Shown: positions 43,773 through 55,060 of the stretch, in pieces
Position numbering within the stretch: the stretch's first letter is position 1
Layout: each line of letters starts with the position of its first letter
NCBI GenBank assembly: GCA_019044685.2
Contig: JAGTXX020000015.1
Span: 1,302,001-1,366,000 of the forward strand
Source of the DNA: Nannochloris sp. 'desiccata'
Taxonomy: Eukaryota; Chlorophyta; Trebouxiophyceae; Chlorellales; Chlorellaceae
Length of the DNA: 64,000 bases
Reading direction: 5' to 3'
Notes under the pieces: generated by a model
The model's database searches: none
The model's input: only the letters and a program-made list of their open reading frames with translations
What the model was told of the DNA's origin: nothing
Program-made: the position numbers and the translations under genes

Positions 43773-44291
43773 ATTATAAACCCCTATCCTCTTTTTTTCC
43801 TTTCTCTTTTTGTTTTCTTTTCTTTGTTGCTTTTCTTGCTTTCCATTCTCTCACCCACTCGCAGCAATACTGGATGTGTGTGTGTGTGTGTGTGTCTGTG
43901 TATGTACATTATCTATTCCGCGGTTTATTTGAAGGCAAGAAGTGATGATGTTTTATCTTACCTAATATCTTCCTTCTATCTGAAGTTTTTGCATTTGAAA
44001 ACTTTAAAGAAAAAAACAACCCGGCATCCTCACCTCCAAATTTCTATTCCACTGTAAGATACTCGAAAAATTGGTCTGAAATGTTACATATACAGTCGAA
44101 AAACATTAACAATAATCACCATAGTACTCTACGCGACAAAAGCCTGTGCTCTCTTTCTAAATCTGCCTTTTAAGTTATTTCAAGCAGCGGCCAGCAAAGA
44201 CCATCAAGAGAGCCCAATATCTTTCCCCAGATAAATTTCTATGATAATTAATTCGCAATTTTCAACCCTAGGTATTGTTAGAGCGTATAGT
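43773..44291. other. Convergent 3' flanks of NOP58 and ubiquitin-eL40
   Basis: Pyrimidine-rich for about 90 bp after the NOP58 stop, then a TG repeat at 43875-43894. No gene seen. Confidence 0.55.
43875..43894 (+). repeat. (TG)n dinucleotide microsatellite
   Basis: Ten tandem TG units in the presumed NOP58 3' UTR, followed by an interrupted TCTGTG segment. Confidence 0.9.
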
Positions 44292-44781
<490 letters not shown>

Positions 44782-45243
44782 TATGCGCTCTGCAAGTCCA
44801 AAAGCACCAGCAAATTATTAGTGATGGAACTTAAAATTATGACCGCCGCAAATATTCTGTGAGCTTCCAGGCTGCTTGTCAACCTCTAAAATACACGCAC
44901 CTTTACCCAGTTATTTCGTAACTTTGTAAGAGGGCCATTTCGGGAGGTTTTCAGAGGTTAAGTTGAGCGAGGGCCGCTCGTGAATTTCGTGTGCTCCATT
45001 TGTCCCTGGCGTTTTTGTCAAAATTGTCCTATAAATGTCCATTTAGCTCGCCAATCGCGTGTGAAGATCATATTATTCTCTTCCTAGTACCCCTCTACTA
45101 ATTTAGACAACCTAGATTTGCAAAGAGTTGGCTCAAATAACTTAAGCGCGCCCCTGTCAATAATTTTGAAGGATTCTAACAAGTACCTTTGAAGTTGGAC
45201 AATCTTTGCTTAGAGCACTTAATGGCTAACGGTGGGACTCATT
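44782..45243. promoter_or_regulatory. Divergent promoter region, ubiquitin-eL40 / Gln-rich gene
   Basis: 462 bp between start codons. No motif recognised. Confidence 0.5.
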
Positions 45244-48146
45244 ATGGATGCCCATCACGAACCAGGCGCTCTGGATTCCCTTATACAAGACGGTTTAGCT
45301 ATGCAGGTTAGAACAACCCCATGACAAATATCAATTTTGTCGCTGTTTTAGGCTGCTTTAAGAATTAAAAAGGATGCCACCTCAATATTACATATGTTGT
45401 TGACAGTCAAATCTTGCGGCATTTTTATTATCTCTCTTCCTGTTGCCAATATCTGTCGGTCATTGCGATTCAAATATTCCATTCAAACTTCCTCTGTTGC
45501 AGGGCATGGGCCAGCATTTAGACCACTTATTGCATGAGAGTGTACAAGATGTCCTTGGAGGACCTCTACCAGGTGATAATAACGACCCTTTAGTTCATGT
45601 GCCTGCTAAAATTGCCCATTTGGTGCCTTGCAATCCCAACGACTAGCCCTCAACTTTTTGCTATCACTCACCCCTTTGTTTTTCTTTCCCTATACTAATA
45701 TTGCAGATGTCTCCCATCCAGCTCTACCAGCAGCGAGTTTTGAGCTACCGCCCATGGGCCTACAGATGCCTATTGCGTCAGGAGGGGATACTCTTGGCGG
45801 TTTAAGCGGTGGTGGCAATGCCGCTGGTCATAGCAGCGGTGCTGTCGACTCTGCAGGCCAACTACAAGCGCAACTCCTAGCTACAACCAGTAATGGGAAT
45901 GCCAATACTGGAGGAAATGGTCCCGGTGGAGATAACGAGAGTAATGCTCTAGATGGTAATCATAGTGGGAGGGCTGGAAATCTAAGACCACGGCGCCGTG
46001 CTGCCGCTGCAGCTGTAGGAAATTTCGCCACAGACATAGAAGCCTCCGACGAAGACAGCGATGACGAGGAAGGACAAGAGACTGGCAGCTCAGGCCGGCC
46101 AGGAACGCGTGGAAACAAACGTCGCCGTGGAGGTGGAGGTGCTGCGACTGGTAATGCCGGTGGGAGCGGTGATGGCGTAACAAAAATTGAAAAGAAGCCG
46201 CAACACATGCAAGGTCGTTTTAGTGGCCGTCTACCTACAAAAGAAGACGAACGTAAACTAGCTGATGAATGCCAACTTATGGCACCTCTCCTTAGCGAAG
46301 ATGGTTCTCTGTGTACGCTACCAACAATCATTAGGGCAATGGCGACTGGCAGCGTTCGATTACATTTAGAAAAACAAAGAGACGAGCTTATTGGTCTAAG
46401 CAACATGCTCGCTTCAATTCAAAACGTTCCTGGTGGACATCACGCTATCGCCCTAAGTGAACAGGTCGTGCAGCATCAAGCTGAATCGAGCAGGCTGCGA
46501 AATCACGTCCAGCAATTAGAACAGCAATTAGCTGATATGGGTATCTCTAACAATCACCGAGGAGATGGTCAACAGCAACAGCAAGGATTACAGAGGGGGA
46601 GTTCCCTACCTACACCTACTACAATGGCAGCTGCTGTGACTACTGCAGGGGCAACAACGATGTCTCTACCTATGCAGACGGTCACCGTTCCTGTTCTAAC
46701 CAGTGTACCCCCCACAACAGCACCACAATCTGTGGTAATGCAAGTTCCTACTGCAAATGGTATGCAGCAAACACAGGTAGTGCAAATGCCTGCCACGGAC
46801 GTGCCGAATGCTATTGTGGCGCAGCAGGTGCTCCCTGACGGGACAACACAGCCGGTGGTTGTTACAACAGTCCCTGCTACAGCAGCAGCAGCAGCACCTG
46901 TCGCTCCAACTTCTGGAATGCTTCGTACGGTTCCTTCTTCTGCACAGCTTGTTGATGCAAATGGTCAGCCTACAGGGGTGACTGTAGCAGTGGCACCCGC
47001 ACCCGCTCCCGGACCAGCACCAGCAGGTAGTGACAACCCTGCCCAGGCTGCTGGCGTGGCTGCATCTAATTTGAACGAGCACGCTCAACAGTTAGCAGTC
47101 ACTGCAAAACTACACGAGGCTGCAAAGACGGAAGCTTCTGTGCAGGCACAGCAATTAGCAGCCCAAGCCCAACAACACGCACAAGCGTCGGTCCAAGCCG
47201 CTCACCAAGCCGAAGAACTGAAAAAGACGTTGTCAGTGCTCCCAGACTCGCATCAGACACAACAAGCAGCAGCTACCGTGCAGAATTTAGAAGCACGTGC
47301 TCAAGCACACGCTTCTATTACTACGCAAGTAGTGGCTCAAGCTCGAGGCATGCACGAGAAAGCCAAGGCGCATGAAAGTGAGCAGTACAAGGCTATCACA
47401 CAAGCTACCGTACTACAAGCACATGCACAGTCACTGCAAGTATCTGCCCAGCAGCTTGAAGTGCATCAAGTCGTTACGCAAGCTGTAGCCACTTCAGGGC
47501 AAGAAGGAGGAGGAGGATCGTCGTCCGGCGCTGCTGCCGCTGCGGCTGCTGTTGCTGTAAGTACCTTGAGTGGAGAAATGAATGGACAAGAACATAACAA
47601 TTTGAGTGGATTACCGACGACTCCAATTAGCAATGCCAGTGGTGGAGGTGCTACGTCGCTGTTTACGGCTGGTCCTACAACCGCCATGGCCCCAGCTGCA
47701 ACCGTGGCAATGGTGCATCCAACTTTAGTGCCAGGCCAGCAAGTGCAGTTGGTGACCTCGACAGCTCCTGTAACAGTACCACAACCTGCAGATCCATCTC
47801 TTCTGCAGGCGGGTCCCTCCGGCGAACAATCGGTTGAAGTCGCAGCCTTGCACCAACAAATAGCGGTGCTTCAAGCACAGCAACAAGTTCAACAAGCGCA
47901 GCAACAGGCAAGCTTGGCAGCTCAAACTGTCCAAGTGCAAGTCCTCCACCCTCAAGGTTCTTTACCCCATGTCACTTCCCACGGAATGCTCAATTTAATG
48001 CAATCTGGCAGTGGTGCTATCACAACGATCGACAGCAATGGCATGGTTACTCCAGAGCAGCAGCAGCAAAATATAGTACAGCCAATGCAGATTAAAATGG
48101 AGCATCAAATGGCTGATGCACAAGCACAGCAGCAGATGCAAGCAGC

Positions 48147-48213
<67 letters not shown>

Positions 48214-48432
48214 ATTCAAACGATGCTTCCTCCTTCAAGCAACTCTGTAGAATTTGATGTTCCTAAAGGTCTTGAGAATTTATTGCCATCATCTCAGCCG
48301 CTCATGGTAGACCCTTTTGCTGCTGAACCTACAATGTATGAGATGGCTCCTGTAGTGAGTTTACCGGATTTGACAACTCACGGTGGAAAGGGCGGTGCGA
48401 GCTCTGCTGGGCCTGCTGGGAATTCTTCTTAA
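45244..48432 (+). CDS. Unknown Gln/Ala-rich protein, possible transcriptional regulator
   Basis: Exons 45244-45306, 45503-45572 and 45707-48432 give 952 residues. The first two exons encode a predicted helix (GMGQHLDHLLHESVQDVLGG). An acidic segment EASDEDSDDEEGQE, a basic KRRRGGG patch and a folded-looking block (GRFSGRLPTKEDERKLADEC, then RLHLEKQRDELIGLSNML) follow. The rest is low complexity with Gln, Ala, Thr and Val, Gln/Ala helical heptads, and a 22-residue Gln run encoded by CAG repeats at 48148-48213. Such composition is common in coactivators, but no domain was recognised. The second donor (GTGATA) is non-optimal; it is chosen because its phase fits and reading on meets TAG at 45644. 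Confidence 0.75.
48148..48213 (+). repeat. CAG trinucleotide tract (poly-Gln)
   Basis: Twenty-one uninterrupted CAG codons and one CAA, in frame in the Gln-rich protein. Likely length-variable. Confidence 0.95.
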
Positions 48433-49822
48433 AAGCGAAAATTTTATTTCTCTAGAAGCGCTGCTGCCACTCTGTCCTACACTTCCAAGACCTTGTCTCT
48501 CCTAGCTTCTTTCAAGGTATCAGATAAGAAAAAATAAAACAACTGTATACTATTCACAGTTAAAACGTCGATAATACTCTTTAACTTCTCTTTTTTCTAC
48601 TGGTTTTTTATTGCCATTAAGAATAATTTTTGTCCTCTGTTTGTTTGTTTGTCCTTTTTTTTTTGTTCTTTTAACGCTGATGACGCTTTATTTTTTATTT
48701 TGTGTTCTTCAACAATAATAACGATGCTTTCTTCTCTCCCCCTTGCTTTTTTAATGATGAGAAAAATTGCTCTTCCCATCGCTCAAGGTACGATCACTTT
48801 TTCTTTCTTTCTTTCTTTTCCCCCATGTATTCACTCAGTCATATACAGCACTTGCTATACGAGTTTGCAATTCCCTAAGTACACTTTGTTTGCTCTTTCT
48901 TATAGCGACGCAGCTCCTCTGTCCAAAGTGCAGCTGTCTTGCCTTAAGCTGAAAGCACCTCTCACCGTTCATTTTTTGAAAGTTATCGCCACCCTTCTTT
49001 ACCTAGTTTTAACTTTGAAGTACTCTTTGTGGCAGTTATCTTTGATTTTTCTACATATTTCTCGGTCCCACGCATACGTATTCATTCCCACAGTCGCTAT
49101 TTGTTTGGTTCTTGTCTTTAATTATACTTTTCAAGGGAGGCAACATGCAATCAAGCGGCAGGCCTCGTTTCAAAATGCACTAACATTCTTTTACTTTTTT
49201 CCATTTAGCTGGACTATTATTTTGTTTCACTCTCGAGTAAAGCCACTACTGTACACTGCCCTTTTTTACCCTTCACACTGTTGCCCCAAGTCGATGAGCT
49301 CTTGAGGAGTCGTTTGTGTAATAAACAAACAGGGATTGTAGTGCCCCCCCCCGCCCCCCCCCCCCCCCTCTCCCCCCGTCTTTACAGCCAGCAGCTTGAA
49401 ATTTTTGTTGTTGCCCCGCATTGGCTTGGCACTCAACCCGCAGCATTTGCAGCGGAATAGTGGAGAAACAGCCTCTGAAGGTGACTAGGAGAAAGGGGCA
49501 ATCTCCAAAATTAAGAAAACGAGTGAGGGAGGCTTGGCCAGTTCAAATAGGATCTGGGCTCCAAGGACTGCCAGTGATCACACCATTGATAGTAGTATGT
49601 TGCCCAAATCACGATTTTCAGGCTCATAGCCGAACCAATCCCGCATCTAATGTTATTATATTCTTAGTCAATACCTACCGGCTATCTGGATAGCGCGTAG
49701 TGTGACAGAGAGCAGACTAGGCTCCTTCGTCATAGTTGATTGCGGCCAAAGAACATTTAGTGTGGGAGTTTTTGAAAACGTGTTTTAAATAGAGTTCTTG
49801 CATCAGAAATTTGTTCAACAGC
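48433..49822. other. Long non-coding gap, pyrimidine-rich, with poly-C tract
   Basis: 1390 bp without a supportable gene. 48560-49300 is strikingly T/C-rich on the plus strand; the 218-codon frame there is hydrophobic by base composition and starts at TTG. A poly-C tract sits at 49344-49377. The right end should carry the promoter of the CobW gene. Confidence 0.5.
49344..49377 (+). repeat. Poly-C tract
   Basis: C9, G, C15, then TCT and C6. The opposite strand is a potential G-quadruplex. Confidence 0.85.
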
Positions 49823-51663
49823 ATGCCTAAACCGGAGTCAGAAAAGATTCCGGTGACTTTGGTAAGCAACGACACCAGAAAGTCCACTTTGCCTCCATGC
49901 ACCATGAGGCCGAGGGAACGGCTCCTCCACTGTATGCGATTCTTTACGCACCTTTCTAACCCATTCAATTCCTTTTGTACAGGTCACTGGATTTCTAGGC
50001 GCAGGAAAAACCACCCTATTGAACCACATTCTCCGCCAAAAGGGCCCCAAAAGGGTAGCTGTAGTTGAAAATGAGGCAAGTCCAGAAAGTAGCTATGGCT
50101 TCCCCATACATACGTTGTATGCATGTATGAAATAATACTGAAACGTTGTTCAGCGTGATACTAACTCGAACAACCCTTTTATTTCTAATACAGGTTGGGG
50201 AGATCAACATTGACAACAACTTAGTAGTAGAGAACCTTGTCTCTAAAGAAGATTTGGTCTCAATGGACCGTGGGTGTGTTTGCTGCTCCCTTCGCCACGA
50301 CATTGTCAAGGCGTTGGGCGAGTTACAATCCCGCGGTCAGAAGAATGGCGTCGCTTACGACAATATCTTGCTCGAGACGACTGGCTTAGCAGACCCTGCC
50401 CCTGTAGCCTTTACCTTCTTTTCCAACACCTGGATCTCTTCCAACTTTAAACTAGATTGCATCCTCTGCCTTGTTGACGCTCAACATGTCGGGCGCCACC
50501 TTGAAGATGGTGGCTCTCACGGCGACGTCAATGAAGCTGTCAATCAAATTGCTTTTGCTGATATCATTCTTTTGAATAAGATTGATCTCGTGTCCCCTGA
50601 AGAACTTCAGAATGCTCGTGACTTAGTACGCTCAATCAATGTGACCGCTGACGTTATTGAGGTTTCCTTAAAGGCTGATGGCACGAGTGAAGATCTTCCT
50701 TGCTGGGAACGTCTCATGGGGATCAACTCTTTCTCGATTGAACGTGCCTTGAAAGTAGACCCTTATTTCATGGATTCAGATTCTGATGAAGAAGACGAGG
50801 AACCAGAACCCGCGAATGGAGATGATAAAATCGATGGTACAATTGGTACTAAACCATCAAAACGTGCGAAGCGTGCCCGTCGCTCCTCTGGCGAAGAAGC
50901 CGCCGCCGCCGCAGCCAAAGTAGAAGAAAAGATAGAAGCAGCAGTAGCATCACCAAGTATAGGAGATCCTAATCTTAATGTAGTAGAAATCTCACCATGT
51001 GGTGGGCATGAAGGCCCCTGCGATGAGGCATGCGCTGATCCTGAGCTCGATTTGCTCTTAAAGCAACAGCAAGCAGCAGATGCCGCAACCGCGGCAGCCG
51101 CCGCTGCCAATGGTGGGACAGCACATAGACAACCGAAACGGCGACGAAGGAGACTCCATGACGCTTCTGGTGTTGGTTCTGTTGGTATTACTGCCAGAGG
51201 ACCTCTTGATAAGTATCGATTCAATGCCTTTATGAGAGATTTACTTTCAGAAAGGGCCCGAGATATTTTCCGCTCCAAGGGCGTCTTGTGCATCAAAGGC
51301 CAAGAAACAACGAAATTTGTTTTTCAAGGAGTACACGAAACCGTCTGTTTCGGTCCTGCTGCAAGTGGATGGCCTAAAGGAGAGGAAATAGTCAATCAAA
51401 TTGTGTTTATTGGTCGTTCTTTAATTAGAAAGGATCTTGCTGAAGGTTTTAGATCTTGTGTGTGGGTGCCATTGCCTGAAGGTTGGAGTGAACACCATGA
51501 TCTTAAAACTGGTCAACCATATTACGTTGAAATAGCCACAGGAAAGAAACAGTGGGATCGTCCTCCGGAGACTGCGTGTGCGTTGGTTACTGCGACCGAA
51601 ACCAGTCATGAACAGCCCAGCGCTTTGCAGCCTCGTAAAGGGCTGGAAGTTCCCACCACCTAA
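49823..51663 (+). CDS. CobW/ZNG1-family GTPase metallochaperone with C-terminal WW domain
   Basis: Exons 49823-49861, 49983-50075 and 50194-51663 give 533 residues. The second intron uses a GC donor (GAG|GCAAGT). G1 is [17 protein letters not shown]; the CxCC metal-binding motif is [10 protein letters not shown] (about residue 70); LLNKIDLV is the NKxD motif. The C-terminal CobW domain (about 370-460) is split off by a long acidic/Ala-rich insert carrying Cys/His residues ([17 protein letters not shown]). At about 472-500 a WW domain is fused ([20 protein letters not shown], then KKQWDRPP). The family passes Zn or other metals to client enzymes. Start chosen because VTLVTGF follows directly. 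Confidence 0.93.
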
Positions 51664-53033
51664 ATTTAATTTATCAATAAGAAAATTGACAATATATATA
51701 AATACAAAATAGGAAGAAGAACAAGAAAGAAACCAAAATAACAATATAGCTAGCTAGCTTACCTATGTAGCTATCTTTAGATTGTCTACCTACTCGGCTA
51801 TTAGGCAAGGTTGATAAATATTTGATAATCTATAGAAAGAACCCGATGCGATTTTAATCATCACCCTTTCTTTTTCTAGACTCTACTCTTTCTTTGTTTC
51901 CTCCCTTTTTGCATTCGTTCTTTCTCCTTTTTGTTGTTTTCTTCTCTTCTACTCCATCTGTACGACGATGACGCATGACCGCTTCAGCTTTTTTTTTTCT
52001 TTCCTAATATCATATCTCTCTTTTCCTTTCTTCAACGCTGAAGATACCCCCAAAAAGATCCTAGAACCTGCCTGGTTTATGGGCTCTTTACTTAACTTTA
52101 CCTTTTTGTTTTTGTTCCTCGCTGCTTTTTGTTCCCTCCCTTTCCCTTTTTGGCTTCCTCGTTTTCCCATTTTAAGAGGAGAGTACAAGGGGTTGGTAAA
52201 AATAGAAACGAGCGAGGTGCTTTGTTAGAGCTCGCTTTTCCAACCATTTTGGCGCCCTCTTTCCTCTCTTTTGCCCCTTTTCCCTTCTAAAAGTTTGCTG
52301 TTTAGCGAAAAGGGTCCCTTTTTCCTGCTCCTTTTCTCCTTCTTTGTGCAGCAACCTAAAGAAATAACGCACACTTGTTATATTATATTAGTTATACAAG
52401 TAGAACCCTAGCTACACTACTACTTTTTTCCCCCCAGAAAAACAATGCAGTACCCTTCCTTTATTGGTAAGGCACCCTTTTCCCTCTTTTCTATTTTCTC
52501 AGTATTTTTCTGAGAAAATGATGGTAGCAACAAGGCCCTCCAATTTCAAGTTCCCTCTTCTCTTTATTCTTTCATCTTTGCTTTTCATTCGTGGCACCGG
52601 TATTAAGTTTTAAAAGAAAAATGATTTTTCAATCACCCTACTACCGCAAACTGTGTGTCTTGTTCGTTTGCTCAATGTGTGCAATGTTCTTCTCGTTCAC
52701 TTTCACCCACGCTTTCTTTTAAAAAAATTTAGAATGTTTCGGGAAATTGAATGAAATTGGAAATATAGAATAAGAATAAGAACTTGTTTTTCGGTGGGCT
52801 CGATGGACGACACTGCAGTGGTTTTGGTGTGAGGGTTTTTCCATTCATTTTTACCCTCTCTTTTGGATGGTGGACTATGATTCTTTCTTTCTTTATCTAC
52901 TATTACTACTATGGCCTCACAATGTTTACAATGTGTAAAACCTAAAAATTAAATTAATAAGACAAAAGACAAAGTATCAAATGTCATGTGTATAGGGTAC
53001 ACTGCGCAGACGGCAATGTTGCAGAAGACAAAA
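51664..53033. other. Long non-coding gap, pyrimidine-rich
   Basis: 1370 bp between convergent genes with no gene recognised. Plus-strand T/C-rich from about 51850 to 52700. Contains the hairpin at 52493-52519. Short frames here lack domain signal. Confidence 0.5.
52493..52519. repeat. Perfect 10-bp-stem hairpin
   Basis: ATTTTCTCAG and CTGAGAAAAT are perfect reverse complements around a 7-nt loop TATTTTT. Confidence 0.8.
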
Positions 53034-54760
53034 TTAGAGCTCAGGATGATGGCTGCCGGGCGCCGAGGGCCACAAAGCTGCTACTTGAGCCAACCACGCA
53101 TCTGCTTGTCTTTGTAAATCTTTATCCATATACAATGCAGTCATACCTACGCTCACAAAGACAGCAACCACCCTTAAAAGTCTTAGTTTGATTGCTCTTC
53201 TTCTTTGATACTTTTCTTCCTCGACATCAGTCTCCTCCCCCGTGTCTTTGCTACACGGTATTTTTGTGAGTATCGCGTTTAAAGCACTGCCAAAGGCAAG
53301 AGCCATAACAGTACTGGTAAAACATACTACGTTGAAAGGCATGCTAGCATCAGGAATGGGGAGATTAATTAAATGAGGGGAGCTGTGTCGACGTAGTGCC
53401 TGTGGCGGTTCCTGTAAAGAAGAGCAGCCCAGCACAGCAGCAATGAGAGGAGTGGGACTAGGTATAGCTCTACTAGGAATATCTTTTACTTTAGTACTAC
53501 TCTGTATTGATTCTGGTGGTGGTACTAGAGTAATTAGTGCTGCTGGCACATCAATACCACGTGATGCATCAGGTGGAAAGTCGAAGATAGTTAATAATTT
53601 CTTTTTAATTTCAACTTGAAGATGTACTTCTTGACCGCAGGTATACCCTTCTTCTTGTTCTGCAGTGGTGGTTTCATTTGCCAAAGGAAGATTGAGAAGG
53701 ATCTCGATGAGTGCTGCGTTGCCTCGAGGCTGAGCTGGCTGGAAATTCTTCCATGGCACCGCTGCCTCTCCCCCTTGATTTTGATTCTTCTTGTTTTTAT
53801 TCTTATTCCTATCACTTAGTTGAAGCGGGATGCCATTGAATGAGATTTTCAGTGTATGCCATCGTAGGGATACTTCCCAAGGTACCATTTGCATAATATG
53901 TAGCAATACAGGGCTCGTGGAACAATCCTTTGTCCTACAAATTATATTATTTTCACCGCCAGTCGTAGGGCTGGTTATCGAGGCCCGTACTGAGAGTGTA
54001 GCTATCTGCGAGGACGTAGGTATCATAGAGCTAGATACATCTAGATTCCACAAACTAGTTTTGGGTGTTTGGGGACAGACAGGAGAACTGGCCTCTCTAC
54101 TGGCCCCGCTGCTAAGTGGTGGCGGTGGTGGTGGCGCTGGTGGTGGCGGTGGCGGCAAGGTGCATAGCCGCATTTCAGTGTTGCTATTGAACAGCACCGT
54201 CTGTACTGGGGAACATGTACTTCTTTCCAAGGATGCTTCTTTTTCTAGAATATAGCTTGGTAATAGAATGAAGCTTCGTGCAGTAGCAGGACAGGAAAAA
54301 GGATTTCGTATTGTTTTCCGTAAGACATCTACATTGTCGCCTTTTTGTAACACAGTAAAGCCTAGAGTCAATTTAATGTCCCTAGTACTTCCAGTAGTGG
54401 TACCAGGACCGTAGGTATCTATCGCTAATTGTAATAAACTCTTAAAAGCTATCTCTATCATCAATCAAAAGCCTCAACCTAGTAAATTAGCTAAAAAAGG
54501 CGAGATAGAACCTACCAAAATATAACTAGAGTCGGGAACGGGGAAAACAACAGCCTCTTCAATCCAGCCATTCTGTAAAAAATAATAGCGAAGAAGAGAG
54601 AATTAATTGATGAACTCGGGCTCAAGTTGACTACAAAGTGCTATAGAAGATGAATAATCGATCAAATAGGCTGTGCGATACTTGCCTGAAAGCTGTTTGC
54701 TCCAGAAAGGCACAGCAAAATAGAGATGATCACAAAAGTGATCATCAACTTCATCTTCAT
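53034..54760 (-). CDS. PIGT: GPI transamidase subunit PIG-T (Gpi16)
   Basis: Exons 54760-54686, 54572-54516 and 54452-53034 give 516 residues. Exon 1 is a clean signal peptide (MKMKLMITFVIISILLCLSG) and ends in CAG|GCAAGT, a GC donor; the nearby GT alternative would break the frame. The lumenal part includes an Asp-Val-Ser-Ser-Ser-rich segment, HTLKISFNGIPL and a proline run. The C-terminal TM shows the family motif MPFNVVCFTSTVMALAFGS, then a second hydrophobic stretch. In the ER, PIG-T is part of the complex that attaches GPI anchors to proteins. The middle acceptor (AG before ATAGCTTTT) is set by phase and is less certain. Confidence 0.88.
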
Positions 54761-55060
54761 GTGCCCTACTCCTTGCCTTCGTTAACATGCAGTGTTCAAT
54801 ACATTGTAGAAAGATATACTAGGATGCATTGTGATTGACGAGATGTGCCTTGAAGGTATCTTGCGCTCGGTAGCAGATCAGATCTCTAAGAGGTCAATTT
54901 TGCTCCAGTCAGCTACCATCCCTGTAGCTCTTTCTGTCTCCTACATCTTTCTATTCTTGCAAAATTGTTTTGCTATTTACGCAAGAGCCAAGGTTTTTCC
55001 AAAGGCATTTCTGGCGTCGCCTTGGCACGTAATTATTGTGATTCAAAATTCAAACTTCAA
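54761..55060. promoter_or_regulatory. Divergent promoter region, PIG-T / Ycf45-like genes
   Basis: 300 bp between start codons. No motif recognised. Confidence 0.5.

Noticed and set aside
45573..45646. Short gene ending at 45646
   Set aside because: The frame reads into an intron; joining 45572 to 45707 continues the larger protein in phase.
48649..49305. 218-codon plus-strand open frame
   Set aside because: Starts at TTG, lies in T/C-rich DNA, and its hydrophobic composition follows from base bias; no family motif.
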